Of a stretch of 62,850 bases of DNA, positions 33,251 to 43,515 are shown one piece after another. The stretch spans positions 1 through 62,850 of the forward strand of contig NZ_SMKL01000036.1 in the NCBI RefSeq assembly GCF_004348545.1, given 5' to 3'. The translations under genes and the position numbers were made by a program. Origin of the DNA: Jiangella ureilytica. Its GTDB lineage: Bacteria > Actinomycetota > Actinomycetes > Jiangellales > Jiangellaceae. The notes under the pieces are model-generated. The model made no database searches and had not been told where the DNA came from. It worked only from the letters and a program-made list of their open reading frames with translations. How positions within the stretch are numbered: the first letter of the stretch is position 1; the number at the start of each line of letters is the position of its first letter.

Positions 33251-34159
33251 TCACGGGGTCGACGATGGCGGCACCGGCGGCGGGGCGGGCGGCGTCCGGG
33301 GTGCGCCCGGGTTCCCCGGTGCCGTGTCGGGGCGCGGCGCGAACGGGGACGGACCGGCGGGCGGGGTCACCGGGTTCACCGGCGGCGTCGGGTACGGCGC
33401 CGGCCCGGCGTGCGGCTGCCAGGCCGGCGACGGCTGCCGGCCGTACGGCGGCGGCCAGGCGGCCTGGGCCGGCCGGCCGAGCAGCGCCAGCCGCTCGGAC
33501 AGCATCGTCTCCTGCTTACGGGTGAGCTCGCGGACCATCAGGATCGCCAGCCCTGCCGCGGCGATGCCCAGCACCCCGCCCACGAGGCTGGTGGTGTCCA
33601 TCGAGCGAAAGTCCTCGAGCGTGTTGGTCTCCTGCCTGCCGGCGGCCCGCGACACCGTGGTGGTGATGGCCCACGTGATACCCCACGCGATGACGATGCC
33701 CGCGCCGTTCTGCCGTGGATCGGAGAACTTGCTGGCCACCCAGAGCTGCCGGACCGGAAGGACGAAGTTGGCGATCGGGATGAACCAGCCGCCGATCGCC
33801 CAGCCCGGCCCCCACGAGGTCGAGCCGAGGACCCGCGCGTTCCTGGCGTGCCGGTACTGCCAGACGATGAACACCGGCGCGATGGCCAGCACGATCAGGA
33901 TCCACAGCCAGCCGCTGATCACGACGAGGTCGTCCGCGGCGTCGAGCCGCTCGACATCGGCACTGCCGGCGATGAAGTCGCCGACGACCCGGATGCGAAC
34001 CCCCGATGCGACGACGGTGACGAGGCCGATCAGGGCGGCGACGCCGAGCAGCACCGTCAGTGCGGTCCGCAGGCCGCTCAGGCTGGTCGACTCGGGCGCG
34101 GGCGGTGCCGCCCAGGCGACGCCGCCTTGCCCGTGGTCGGGCTGGTCGTAGAAGCTCAT
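33251..34159 (-). CDS. DUF4328 membrane protein with Pro-rich C-terminus
   Basis: The 302-residue protein has helices near 28-50, 75-100, 125-145 and 170-205, the DUF4328 block QYRHARNARVLGSTSWGPGW followed by IGGWFIPIANFVLPVRQLW, and a C-terminal Pro/Gly/Ala-rich cytosolic tail. The following paralogue (34175-35434) is 15 bp upstream on the same strand; the pair probably arose by tandem duplication and is one operon. In position it sits near where mycobacteria have the Pro-rich antigen gene pra, but the membrane domain is different. Function unknown. Confidence 0.85.
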   Translation of the reverse strand: MSFYDQPDHGQGGVAWAAPPAPESTSLSGLRTALTVLLGVAALIGLVTVVASGVRIRVVGDFIAGSADVERLDAADDLVVISGWLWILIVLAIAPVFIVWQYRHARNARVLGSTSWGPGWAIGGWFIPIANFVLPVRQLWVASKFSDPRQNGAGIVIAWGITWAITTTVSRAAGRQETNTLEDFRSMDTTSLVGGVLGIAAAGLAILMVRELTRKQETMLSERLALLGRPAQAAWPPPYGRQPSPAWQPHAGPAPYPTPPVNPVTPPAGPSPFAPRPDTAPGNPGAPRTPPAPPPVPPSSTP

Positions 34160-34174
34160 GTGTCCCCCGGGTCG

Positions 34175-35434
34175 TCAGGGCGCTGACGACGGCGGCACCG
34201 GCGGCGGGGGTGCGGGCGGGGCCTGCGGTCCGTCGGCGTTCGACGAGGGCTGGTCGGCCGGCGCGGCATCGTCCGCGGGCGGCTGGCTGAACGACGACCC
34301 GCCGGAGGCGGGCGCGAACGGCGACGGCGGCGGGTTCTGGCCCTGCGGCACGGGCTGCTCGTTCGGCGGGCCGGACGGCGGCGGGCCGTACGCGGGCAGG
34401 CCGTACGACGGCTCGATGTACGACGGCTGGCTGTACGACGGCCGGCTGTACCCGCCGCCGGCCGGCGGCTGCGCGTAGGGCGAGTCGCTGTGGGGCTGCT
34501 GACCGGCGGGCGGCTGCGCGTAGGGCGAGTCGCCGTAGGGCTGCTGACCGGCGGGCTCCTGACCGTACTGCGGCTGGCCGTAGGCCTGCTGCCCGTACTG
34601 GGGCTGTCCCCACTGGGGTCCCTGCTGCGGCTGCCCGTACTGCGGCTGGCCGTACGGAACTCCGGGCGGAGCCGGCCAGGAGCCGTACGCAGGCTGCCCG
34701 CCGATCATCGACGCCCGAGTCGCGAGCGCCGCTTCCTGCCGCGAGGTGAGCAGGTGCACCATGGCGACGGCCAGGGCAGCCGCCACGATGAGGCCGAGGT
34801 GCGCGATCAGCGAGAAGGCGTCGGACGCCTGCAGCAGCTCGGCGAAGTCGGGGTCGCCGGCGATCGGCCGGGCGGCGTTGGCGATGCCCCTGAGCAGGGC
34901 GGCGAGCCCGAAGCAGATGGCCCACGCGATCACGATGCCCGGACCCCGCCCGCCGGTGCCGGCCCGCTGCCCCTCGAGGTCGGAGGCCCGGCCGGTGACG
35001 TAGAGGTTGCGCGCAGGGATGACCCAGTTGGCCAACGGAATGAACCAGCCGCCGATGGCCCAGCCGGGCCCCGCGACGCCGTCCTGGGCCGCGCCGAGGA
35101 GGCGGGCGTTCTTCGCGTGCCGGTACTGCCATACGATGAACACCACGACGATCGCGACGAACAGCAGGCCCCAGATGACCTCGCTCCCGTTCACGAAGTC
35201 GTCGGCGCTCTGAGCCTCGGACTGATCGAGCAGCCCGGTATCGAGGTAGTCGACCATGAGGGCGACCCGGCCGGCGAACGCGACGACGGACAGCAGGCCG
35301 GCCAGCGCGACGAGCACGAGCAACACCGTCAGCGCGATGCGCAGGCCACGCAGCCCGGACGGCTCACCGGCCGGCGGCTGGGGCGCCCACTGGGCGGTGT
35401 CCCATTGCCGGTCCGGGTGGTCGTAGTAGCTCAT
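34175..35434 (-). CDS. DUF4328 membrane protein with Gln/Tyr/Gly repeat tail
   Basis: Paralogue of the downstream gene: the same DUF4328 core (FIVWQYRHAKNARLLGAAQD, IGGWFIPLANWVIPARNLYV). The C-terminal third (about 255-419) is low complexity and built from short YGQPQYGQQ-like and PYAQPPAGQQP repeats followed by a Pro-rich end. Such Gln/Tyr-rich tails are intrinsically disordered and can drive self-association; a prion-like or condensate role is inference. The repeats at the DNA level (about 34400-34660) make the region prone to length change. Confidence 0.85.
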   Translation of the reverse strand: MSYYDHPDRQWDTAQWAPQPPAGEPSGLRGLRIALTVLLVLVALAGLLSVVAFAGRVALMVDYLDTGLLDQSEAQSADDFVNGSEVIWGLLFVAIVVVFIVWQYRHAKNARLLGAAQDGVAGPGWAIGGWFIPLANWVIPARNLYVTGRASDLEGQRAGTGGRGPGIVIAWAICFGLAALLRGIANAARPIAGDPDFAELLQASDAFSLIAHLGLIVAAALAVAMVHLLTSRQEAALATRASMIGGQPAYGSWPAPPGVPYGQPQYGQPQQGPQWGQPQYGQQAYGQPQYGQEPAGQQPYGDSPYAQPPAGQQPHSDSPYAQPPAGGGYSRPSYSQPSYIEPSYGLPAYGPPPSGPPNEQPVPQGQNPPPSPFAPASGGSSFSQPPADDAAPADQPSSNADGPQAPPAPPPPVPPSSAP

Positions 35435-35497
35435 GCATTCCCCCGATCCAAACGGCGACGGCTCAACCTACTCGGCGCCGGGCCACCGGGGAAAGTC

Positions 35498-36634
35498 TCA
35501 GCCCAGGGCCTGGCTGAGGTCGGCGAGGATGTCGTCGACGGTCTCGATGCCGACCGAGAGCCGGACGAGGTCGCCCGGGACCTCGAGCTGACTGCCCGCG
35601 GCGCTGGCGTGCGTCATGCGTCCCGGGTGCTCGATCAGCGACTCGATGCCGCCGAGCGACTCGCCGAGCGTGAACAGCTTCGCCCGGTCGCAGACGTCGA
35701 CCGCCGCCTGCTCGCCGTCGGCCAGGCGGAACGAGACCACGCCGCCGAAGCGGCTCATCTGCTTGACGGCGACGTCGTGGCCGGGGTGTCCGGGCAGGCC
35801 CGGGTAGAGGACCTGCGAGACCCGCGGATGCCGTTCGAGCAGCTGGACGACGCGCTCGGCGTTGTCGCAGTGCCGGTCCATGCGGACGGCGAGCGTCTTC
35901 AGCCCGCGCAGCACCAACCAGGCGTCGAACGGGCCGGCGACGGCACCCATGGCGTTGTGGTGGTAGGCGAGCTCCTCGCCGAGCGCGGCGTCGGACACGA
36001 CCAGCACGCCGCCGATGACGTCGGAATGGCCGCCGCAGTACTTCGTGGTCGAGTGGACGACGACGTCGGCGCCGAGCGCGAGCGGCTGCTGCAGGTACGG
36101 CGTCGCGAACGTGTTGTCGACGACGAGCAGCGCGCCGGCGTCGTGGGCCACGGCGGCCAGGCCGGCGATGTCGGCGACGCTGAGCAGCGGGTTGGTCGGC
36201 GTCTCGATCCAGATGACCTTGGTCTCCGGACGGACCGCCGCGCGCACGGCGGCGGTGTCGGTGACCGGCGCCGCCGACCAGCTGATGCCCCACGGCTCGG
36301 CGATCTTGCTGACCAGCCGGAAGGTGCCGCCGTAGGCGTCGTCGGAGACGACGATGTGGTCGCCCGGCTTCAGGACCGCGCGCAGCAGGGTGTCCTCGGC
36401 GGCCATGCCGCTGGCGAACGCGAGCCCCCGGACGCCGCCCTCGAGCGCGGCGATGCACTCCTCGAGCGCGGTGCGGGTGGGGTTGGCGGTGCGGCTGTAC
36501 TCGTACCCCTCGCGCAGCCCGCCGACGCCGTCCTGGGCGTACGTGCTGGTGGCGTAGATGGGCGTGATGACCGCCCCGGTGCGAGGGTCGGGGTCCTGGC
36601 CCGCATGAATGGCTCGCGTCTCGAATCCGTGCAC
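35498..36634 (-). CDS. metB: cystathionine gamma-synthase
   Basis: PLP enzyme joining cysteine to an activated homoserine ester in the methionine branch. The 378-residue protein has ATSTYAQDG and YSRTANPTRTALEECIAALE at the N-terminus, SDDAYGGTFRL, WIETPTNPLLSVADI and the Schiff-base Lys in VVHSTTKYCGGHSDVIGG (Lys near 200). It matches MetB/actinobacterial cystathionine gamma-synthase; gamma-lyase activity cannot be excluded. With cbs at 43516 it brackets the transsulfuration pathway, and the order matches Rv1079/Rv1077. Confidence 0.92.
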   Translation of the reverse strand: MHGFETRAIHAGQDPDPRTGAVITPIYATSTYAQDGVGGLREGYEYSRTANPTRTALEECIAALEGGVRGLAFASGMAAEDTLLRAVLKPGDHIVVSDDAYGGTFRLVSKIAEPWGISWSAAPVTDTAAVRAAVRPETKVIWIETPTNPLLSVADIAGLAAVAHDAGALLVVDNTFATPYLQQPLALGADVVVHSTTKYCGGHSDVIGGVLVVSDAALGEELAYHHNAMGAVAGPFDAWLVLRGLKTLAVRMDRHCDNAERVVQLLERHPRVSQVLYPGLPGHPGHDVAVKQMSRFGGVVSFRLADGEQAAVDVCDRAKLFTLGESLGGIESLIEHPGRMTHASAAGSQLEVPGDLVRLSVGIETVDDILADLSQALG

Positions 36635-36645
36635 GACATGCGACT

Positions 36646-37254
36646 CTACGACGCCGAGGTCACGGGAGCGACGCGAATCGGCTCACGGACCTGCAACTTC
36701 GGCAGCAGGGCGTGCACCAGCGGGCCGATCGCGAGGGCATAGGCCACGGTCCCGACGCCGACGGTTCCGCCGAGCAGCCAGCCGCTGGCCAGCACCGTCA
36801 CCTCGATCGAGGTCCGGACCACTCGCACCGACCGGCCGGTGCGCCGGACCAGGCCGGTCATCAGGCCGTCGCGCGGGCCCGGGCCGAGCCGCGCGCCGAT
36901 GTAGGCCGCCGTGGCGACGGCGTTGAGCACCACGCCCGCGACCATGAAGGCGATCCGTGCGGCCATGGGGTCCGGCGCGGGCAGCAGCCAGATGGAGGCG
37001 TCGGCGACCAGCCCGATGACGATGGCGTTCGCGACGGTCCCGATGCCCGGCTTCTGCCGCAGCGGGATCCACAACAGCAGGACCAGCGCGCCCACCGCGA
37101 TGACCACGGTGCCGATGGTGAGCCCCGTCCGCTCGGCGATGCCCTGGTGAAGGACGTCCCACGGGTCGAGGCCCAGGCCGGCCTCGACGAGCAGCGCCAT
37201 GCTGAAGCCGTAGAGCAGCAGGCCGGCGAAGAGCTGGATCAGGCGTCGTGTCAT
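36646..37254 (-). CDS. YczE/YitT-family membrane protein
   Basis: A 202-residue polytopic protein with five to six helices and family marks FAGLLLYGFSMALLVEAGLG, LDPWDVLHQGIAERTGLTIG and IGARLGPGPRDGLMTGLVRR. The ATG at 37254 has GAGGATGGGG upstream; an in-frame ATG four codons earlier lacks a spaced site. It is divergent from a MocR regulator gene; YczE-MocR divergons are conserved and the membrane protein is thought to be the MocR target, possibly for a B6-related or amino compound. The function is not proven. Confidence 0.88.
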   Translation of the reverse strand: MTRRLIQLFAGLLLYGFSMALLVEAGLGLDPWDVLHQGIAERTGLTIGTVVIAVGALVLLLWIPLRQKPGIGTVANAIVIGLVADASIWLLPAPDPMAARIAFMVAGVVLNAVATAAYIGARLGPGPRDGLMTGLVRRTGRSVRVVRTSIEVTVLASGWLLGGTVGVGTVAYALAIGPLVHALLPKLQVREPIRVAPVTSAS

Positions 37255-37273
37255 CACACGCCCCATCCTCAGG

Positions 37274-37316
37274 CACCGGTGGCCTGTGAATCCATAGCCA
37301 CTTGTGCCACAGTGGC
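37274..37316. promoter_or_regulatory. candidate MocR operators in the yczE-mocR divergon
   Basis: The 65-bp gap between the two divergent starts contains CACCGGTG (37274-37281) and the inverted repeat GCCACT/AGTGGC (37297-37302, 37311-37316), plus TGTGCCACA inside it. Repeated GTGGC-type words are a plausible MocR binding array covering both promoters. Confidence 0.5.
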
Positions 37317-37319
37317 CTG

Positions 37320-38750
37320 ATGCGCACTGTGAGTGGTCCGCAACTGGCGACGCTTCTCGGCGATTGGTCCGAGACCGGCGGCCCGGCCTACGCGAGGATC
37401 GCGGCGGCCGTCCGGCTGCTGGTCCTCGACGGCCGGCTGCCGCTGGAGACCCGGCTGCCCGGCGAGCGCGAGCTGGCGACGGCCCTGGGCGTCAGCCGGA
37501 CGACCGTCACGGCCGCCTACGACGAGCTGCGGACCGGCGGGTACGCCGTCAGCCGGCAGGGGTCGGGCACGCGAACCGCGCTGCCGCCGTCGCGCACCGG
37601 ACCGACCTGGACGCCGTGGGCGGCGGACGGGTCGGACCTGCTCGATCTCGCGCACGCCGCCCCGGAGGCACCGGCCGAGGTGCGCCGCGCCTTCGACGCG
37701 GCGCTCGACCAGCTGCCGCGGCATCTTCCCGGCTCCGGCTACCACGTGTTCGGGCTGCCGGAGCTGCGCGCGGCGGTCGCCGACCGGCTGACGGCACGCG
37801 GCCTGCCCACCGTGCCGGAGCAGGTGCTCGTCACCAACGGTGCGCAGCATGCGTTCTCGCTGGTCCTGCAACTGGTCACCGGCCCGGGCGACCGCGTGCT
37901 GGTCGAGCAGCCGACGTACCCGAACGCGCTGGACGCCATCGGCCGCCACGGCGCTCGCGCGGTCCCCGTCCCGCTGGCCGACGACGGCTGGGACCTCGAC
38001 GCCGTCGCCGCCGCCGTACGGCAGACCGCGCCCCGGCTGGCCTACCTGATGCCCGACTTCCACAACCCGACCGGGCTGCTCGCGTCCGACGGCGAACGAC
38101 GCGCGCTGGCGGCCGCGCTGACCCGCGGCCACACGCTCACCGTCGTCGACGAGACGCTGGCCGAGCTGTCGCTCGACGGGCCGGTGCCGCCTCCGCTGGC
38201 GACCTACCTGCCCGGCGACCTGACGGTGACCATCGGCAGCGCCAGCAAGACCCTCTGGGGCGGGCTGCGCATCGGCTGGGCGCGGGCCGGCACCGCGCTC
38301 ATCCGCCGGCTCGCGGCCGTCCGCGCGGGTGTCGACATGGGATCGGCGGTGGTCGAGCAGCTGGCGATGGTGGAGCTGATGGGTGGCCTCGACGCCCTGT
38401 TGCCGGCCCGGCGTGCGGAGCTGCGGGTCCGGCGCGACGCACTGCTCGCGGCGCTGGCCTCGCGACTGCCGGCCTGGCGGGCCCGGGTGCCGGCCGGCGG
38501 GCTGGTGCTCTGGTGCGACCTCGGCCGTCCGGTGTCGAGCCGGCTGGTCGTGGCGGCCGAGCGGCACGGCATCCGGCTCGCGGCCGGTCCGCGCTTCGGT
38601 GTCGACGGCGCGTTCGAGCAGCGGCTCCGGCTGCCGTACGCCCACCCCGCGGACGTGCTCGCCGCCGCCGTCGACTCCCTCGAGCAGGCGTTCCGGACCG
38701 TGGCCGCGGGCGGCAGGCCCGCAGCCGACACCGTCGACGCCGTCGCCTGA
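37320..38750 (+). CDS. MocR-family regulator (GntR HTH fused to aminotransferase fold)
   Basis: The 476-residue protein has a winged helix (about 10-80; RLPGERELATALGVSRTTVT, YDELRTGGYAVSRQGSG) joined to a fold-type I aminotransferase domain. The latter has VLVTNGAQHAFSLVLQL, YLMPDFHNPTGLLAS and the PLP Lys in IGSASKTLWGGLRIGWAR (about 310). MocR proteins sense PLP-linked ligands rather than transaminate. The ATG at 37320 is preferred because the aligned N-terminus begins there. Divergent from yczE. Confidence 0.9.
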   Translation: MRTVSGPQLATLLGDWSETGGPAYARIAAAVRLLVLDGRLPLETRLPGERELATALGVSRTTVTAAYDELRTGGYAVSRQGSGTRTALPPSRTGPTWTPWAADGSDLLDLAHAAPEAPAEVRRAFDAALDQLPRHLPGSGYHVFGLPELRAAVADRLTARGLPTVPEQVLVTNGAQHAFSLVLQLVTGPGDRVLVEQPTYPNALDAIGRHGARAVPVPLADDGWDLDAVAAAVRQTAPRLAYLMPDFHNPTGLLASDGERRALAAALTRGHTLTVVDETLAELSLDGPVPPPLATYLPGDLTVTIGSASKTLWGGLRIGWARAGTALIRRLAAVRAGVDMGSAVVEQLAMVELMGGLDALLPARRAELRVRRDALLAALASRLPAWRARVPAGGLVLWCDLGRPVSSRLVVAAERHGIRLAAGPRFGVDGAFEQRLRLPYAHPADVLAAAVDSLEQAFRTVAAGGRPAADTVDAVA

Positions 38751-38808
38751 CGGTCCCCGGGAACGCCCAGGGCCCCTGCGCTGTTCAGGTGTATGGAGGT
38801 GCATGTGA

Positions 38809-39477
38809 ATGTCGCTGTTCGATCGCTTGGTGAAGACGAGGAAGGTCGGCCCGGACGAGGCGCTGCCGGGGCGTGACACCCGTCCCTTCGCGCTGACCGG
38901 GACGCACACCGTCCTGGGCACCCCCATCGAGGCCGAGCCGCCCACGGGCTTCCAGGAGGCCGTGTTCGGCATGGGCTGCTTCTGGGGGGCGGAGCGGATC
39001 TTCTGGCGGCTGCCCGGGGTCTGGACGACCGCGGTCGGCTATGCCGGCGGCTACACGCCGAACCCGACGTACGAGGAGGTGTGCACCGGCCGCACCGGGC
39101 ACGCCGAGGTGGTCCGGGTGGTCTTCGACCCGGCCGTCATCGGCTACGAGTCGCTGCTGAAGGCGTTCTGGGAGGAGCACGACCCCACCCAGGGCATGCG
39201 CCAGGGCAACGACATCGGCTCGCAGTACCGCTCGACGGTCTACACGACGTCGCCGGAGCAGCTCGAGACGGCGCTCGCCGCGCGGGCCGCGTACGACTCG
39301 AAGCTGCGGGGCGCCGGCCACGGCGAGATCACGACCGAGGTCGAGCCGCTCGGCGAGCTCTACTACGCCGAGGACTACCACCAGCAGTACCTGAGCGACG
39401 CGAAGAACCCGAACGGCTACTGCGGCCTGGCCGGCACGGGCGTGTCCTGCCCCGTCGGCACGGGCACGTCGCTCTGA
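38809..39477 (+). CDS. msrA: peptide methionine-S-sulfoxide reductase
   Basis: Repairs oxidised methionine in proteins. The 222-residue protein contains the active-site [14 protein letters not shown] (Cys about 54), [39 protein letters not shown] and [20 protein letters not shown], ending with a second resolving Cys in GVSCPVG. GGAGG lies 11 bases before the ATG. It is followed by a clear hairpin. Confidence 0.94.
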   Translation: MSLFDRLVKTRKVGPDEALPGRDTRPFALTGTHTVLGTPIEAEPPTGFQEAVFGMGCFWGAERIFWRLPGVWTTAVGYAGGYTPNPTYEEVCTGRTGHAEVVRVVFDPAVIGYESLLKAFWEEHDPTQGMRQGNDIGSQYRSTVYTTSPEQLETALAARAAYDSKLRGAGHGEITTEVEPLGELYYAEDYHQQYLSDAKNPNGYCGLAGTGVSCPVGTGTSL

Positions 39478-39492
39478 CGCCTCACCGCATCG

Positions 39493-39522
39493 GGCCCCGC
39501 GACCACCCCCGGTCGCGGGGCC
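39493..39522 (+). terminator. msrA terminator hairpin
   Basis: Perfect 12-bp arms GGCCCCGCGACC and GGTCGCGGGGCC with a six-base loop, 15 bases past the stop and followed by GTTCCGTT. Confidence 0.75.
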
Positions 39523-39560
39523 GTTCCGTTGCCGCCCGGAGGCCGTGCGTGCCGCCCCCT

Positions 39561-39639
39561 CCACGTCGATCTTGGGGAAGGGGGCAGTTGCGGCCCTCGT
39601 CGTCCGATCGATTCCCCGCTTTCCCCAAGATCGACGTGG
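39561..39639. repeat. intergenic inverted-repeat element, copy 2
   Basis: Perfect 19-bp arms CCACGTCGATCTTGGGGAA (39561-39579) and its complement (39621-39639). The interior has GCAGTTGCGG (39584-39593), ten bases and CCGATCGA (39604-39611), as in copy 1. Arm sequence outside GTCGATC differs from copy 1 but pairing is kept. It lies between convergent msrA and the DUF3152 gene, beyond the normal msrA terminator. Confidence 0.7.
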
Positions 39640-39683
39640 GCAGGGAGGGGCTCAGGTGTACCCGGCCGTCACCAGCGGGTGAC

Positions 39684-40532
39684 TCAGGGGTAGGGCCAGC
39701 TGTTGGCCACGCAACCCTCGAGGCCGTACGTCTGCTGCAGCATGACCGGCGCGACGGCACCGGGGGCGGGGCAGTCGACGTGGCTCTCACCGAGGGCGTG
39801 GCCGACCTCGTGGTTGACGACGTACTGGCGGTAGCCGGCGACGTCGCCGCCGTAGTGCGGCACGGCGGACGCCCAGCGCAGCGCGTTGAGGACGACGTTC
39901 TGGCCGTTGCGGCACGACACCTCGCCGCGGGTGCGCAGCGGCGCGCACAGCTCGTCGGTGGTGCCGGGCGTGGCGACGAGGATTCGGATGTCGCCACCGT
40001 GGGGCACCCGCTGGAACGAGTGCCGGCCGTCGGCGATCCAGCTGCGCGGGTCGGCCAGCGTGGCGTCGACGACGGCGGCCACCTCGATGGGGTCGAACGG
40101 CAGCCCGGTCTCGACCTCGACGGTGTAGGTGAGCAGCGAGCCCTCGGTGCCGGCCCGGCCGCTCTGCCCCGGCGTGACGGCGAACGTGCCGGGTCCGGTG
40201 GCGGCGATCTGCGGCGGCGGGGTGACGGCCGGGGCGTCCGACGGGTTCGGGACGGGCCGCTCGATGGGCACCGCCACGACGGTCTTGGACGGGCCGGCAG
40301 AATCGTCCACGGCGTCGTCGGCGGGCTCGCCGGCGAGCGGGAGCGCGGCACCCTGCGGAGCCGGGGCGCCGTCGGGCACCACCGCCCAGCCGACCGCGCC
40401 GAGGGTGGCCACGCCCAGGATCAGGCTGCCGAGCCGGCGACCGCGGGCTCCGCCCGAGCGCGCGGGTAGCACCCGGCGCCGGCCCCGATCGCGATGACCG
40501 GCACGACGCACTCCGGAGCCCATGCGGATCAT
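39684..40532 (-). CDS. DUF3152 secreted zinc-protease-like protein
   Basis: The 282-residue protein has a very basic N-terminus, a membrane/signal segment (about 35-55, GSLILGVATLGAVGWAVVP) and a Pro-rich linker. The DUF3152 domain carries the metzincin-like motif HEVGHALGESHVDC (about 240-253; HExxHxxGxxH). Conserved cysteines around CAPLRTRGEVSC suggest an extracellular disulfide. Predicted metalloprotease; substrate unknown. It follows the trypsin-like gene on the same strand but is separated from it by a strong terminator. Confidence 0.85.
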   Translation of the reverse strand: MIRMGSGVRRAGHRDRGRRRVLPARSGGARGRRLGSLILGVATLGAVGWAVVPDGAPAPQGAALPLAGEPADDAVDDSAGPSKTVVAVPIERPVPNPSDAPAVTPPPQIAATGPGTFAVTPGQSGRAGTEGSLLTYTVEVETGLPFDPIEVAAVVDATLADPRSWIADGRHSFQRVPHGGDIRILVATPGTTDELCAPLRTRGEVSCRNGQNVVLNALRWASAVPHYGGDVAGYRQYVVNHEVGHALGESHVDCPAPGAVAPVMLQQTYGLEGCVANSWPYP

Positions 40533-40577
40533 GTTCTCATACGGTTCTCAGACCGATCTCAGCGCGGCGCACACGAG

Positions 40578-40624
40578 AACGACGGCGGTGACGCACCACC
40601 GGAGTGGGCGTCACCGCCGTCGTT
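40578..40624 (-). terminator. terminator of the trypsin-like protease gene
   Basis: Perfect 17-bp arms AACGACGGCGGTGACGC (40578-40594) and its complement (40608-40624) with a 13-base loop, 34 bases past the stop. Confidence 0.75.
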
Positions 40625-40658
40625 CAGCGTGGATCAGGACCGCATCGGACCGACCGCG

Positions 40659-42029
<1,371 letters not shown>

Positions 42030-42294
42030 TCACATTCGATGATCACTGTTCGCCGGAGCGGCACGACGGCGCTCGAGAACGGCCCCCCACCCGATTTCGC
42101 CCTACCCCGGAACCGCCGCGAACGGTACCGGAAGCGGTCCCCGTCGCGACCTCGACATCACGGTTCTCACCAGGAATTTCTCGGTCCCCCGGCGGCTCGC
42201 GGGGCAATGTCCCGATTCGTCCGCGACTGGTCCCGCGACACCGCGCCATCGCTGCAATAGACACAAATGCGGCGGTTATCAATAAACTGCGGCC

Positions 42295-42756
42295 ATGCAG
42301 TCGATGTGGGACTGGTTCAGCGAGCACGCGTGGGTGCTGGCGTGGGCCGGCACCGCCCTCATCCTGGGGACGATCGAACTCACGACGCTCGACTTCTTCT
42401 TCCTCATGCTGGCCATCGGCGCGGCCAGCGGCGCGGTCGCCGCCGGCCTGGGCGCGGAGTTCCTGGTGCAGCTGCTGGTGGCCGTCGTTGTCAGCGTCGC
42501 CCTGCTCGGCGTCGTGCGGCCCATCGCGAAGAAACGATTGCTCAAGCCCACGCCGTCGTCGTTCGGAGCAGCCGCGCTGGTCGGGCAGAACGGCGTCGTC
42601 ATCGAGCGCGTCGACGGCCACGGCGGCCTCATCAAGCTGGCCGGCGAGACCTGGTCGGCGCGCAGCTACGACGGCCGCTCCACCTTCGAGGCGGGCGACA
42701 CGGTCGGCGTGGTCGAGATCCGCGGCGCCACCGCCATGGTGCTGGACGAGACCTGA
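42295..42756 (+). CDS. NfeD-family membrane protein
   Basis: The 153-residue short NfeD protein has two to three membrane helices (about 12-75, including LTTLDFFFLMLAIGAASGAV) and a C-terminal OB-fold domain (about 90-153, GQNGVVIERVDGHGGLIKLA then WSARSYDG). Short NfeD proteins usually partner a stomatin/SPFH protein; none is adjacent. The TGA overlaps the ATG of the SDR gene. The 292-bp upstream gap shared with the divergent S1 protease has an AT-rich TTATCAATAAAC stretch just before the start; no gene lies in it. Confidence 0.88.
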   Translation: MQSMWDWFSEHAWVLAWAGTALILGTIELTTLDFFFLMLAIGAASGAVAAGLGAEFLVQLLVAVVVSVALLGVVRPIAKKRLLKPTPSSFGAAALVGQNGVVIERVDGHGGLIKLAGETWSARSYDGRSTFEAGDTVGVVEIRGATAMVLDET

Positions 42757-43496
42757 TGCCGCTGCGCGCGAAGGCCGCTCTGGTCACCGGCGGGTCGCGC
42801 GGCATCGGCCGTGCCATCGTCGAGCGGCTGGCCCGTGACGGTGCCCGTGTCCTGTTCAGTTATCGCCACGACGAGGAGGCCGCCGGTGCCGTCGTCGCCG
42901 CCGTCCGCGGGGCGGGCGGGACCGCTCACGCCGTCCGCGCCGACCAGGGCGACCTCGACGCCGTTCGCGCCCTGCTCGACACCGCGGCCGAGCGGCTCGG
43001 CGGCCTCGACATCCTGGTCAACAACGCCGCCGCCAGCGAGCCGCGGGCCATCGACGACGTGACGGAGGACGACTTCGACCGCGTCATGACGATCAACGCG
43101 AAGGCGCCGTTCTTCGCCATGCAGTACGCCGGCCGAACCATGCGCGACGACGGCCGCATCGTGAACATCTCCACGCTCAACACCGTCGTTCCGGGTCCCG
43201 GCGGCGCGCTCTACACCGCCAGCAAGGCCGCGCTCGAGCGGTTCACGGCCGTCGCGGCGCGGGAGTTCGGACCGCGGCGCATCACCGTCAACACCGTCTC
43301 GCCCGGCGCCGTCGACACCGCACTGCTCCGCTCCACCAACCCTCCCGAGGCACTGGAGTGGACGGCGTCGGTCACCGCGCTGCGACGGCTGGGTCGGCCC
43401 GCCGACATCGCCGACGTGGTGGCGTTCCTGGCCGGGCCCGACTCGCGCTGGATCACCGGCCAGAACCTCCGCGTCACCGGCGGGCTCATCGTCTGA
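42756..43496 (+). CDS. short-chain dehydrogenase/reductase
   Basis: A 246-residue classical SDR. It has the NADP-binding TGGSRGIGRAI (about 10-20), ILVNNAAASEP, the catalytic Ser in IVNISTL, and YTASKAALERF (Tyr/Lys pair about 148-152), then VNTVSPGAVDT and a C-terminal TGQNLRVTGGL. Resembles 3-oxoacyl-ACP or sugar/alcohol dehydrogenases of this size; the substrate is not evident. Coupled to nfeD by TGATG overlap, an unusual partner for it. Confidence 0.9.
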   Translation: MPLRAKAALVTGGSRGIGRAIVERLARDGARVLFSYRHDEEAAGAVVAAVRGAGGTAHAVRADQGDLDAVRALLDTAAERLGGLDILVNNAAASEPRAIDDVTEDDFDRVMTINAKAPFFAMQYAGRTMRDDGRIVNISTLNTVVPGPGGALYTASKAALERFTAVAAREFGPRRITVNTVSPGAVDTALLRSTNPPEALEWTASVTALRRLGRPADIADVVAFLAGPDSRWITGQNLRVTGGLIV

Positions 43497-43515
43497 GCGC
43501 CGCCGGGTCTGCGTG

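Noticed and set aside
34400-34660. Short tandem DNA repeats as a possible CRISPR
   Set aside because: They encode in-frame YGQPQ/PYAQPP repeats of the DUF4328 protein tail; no constant repeat with unique spacers.
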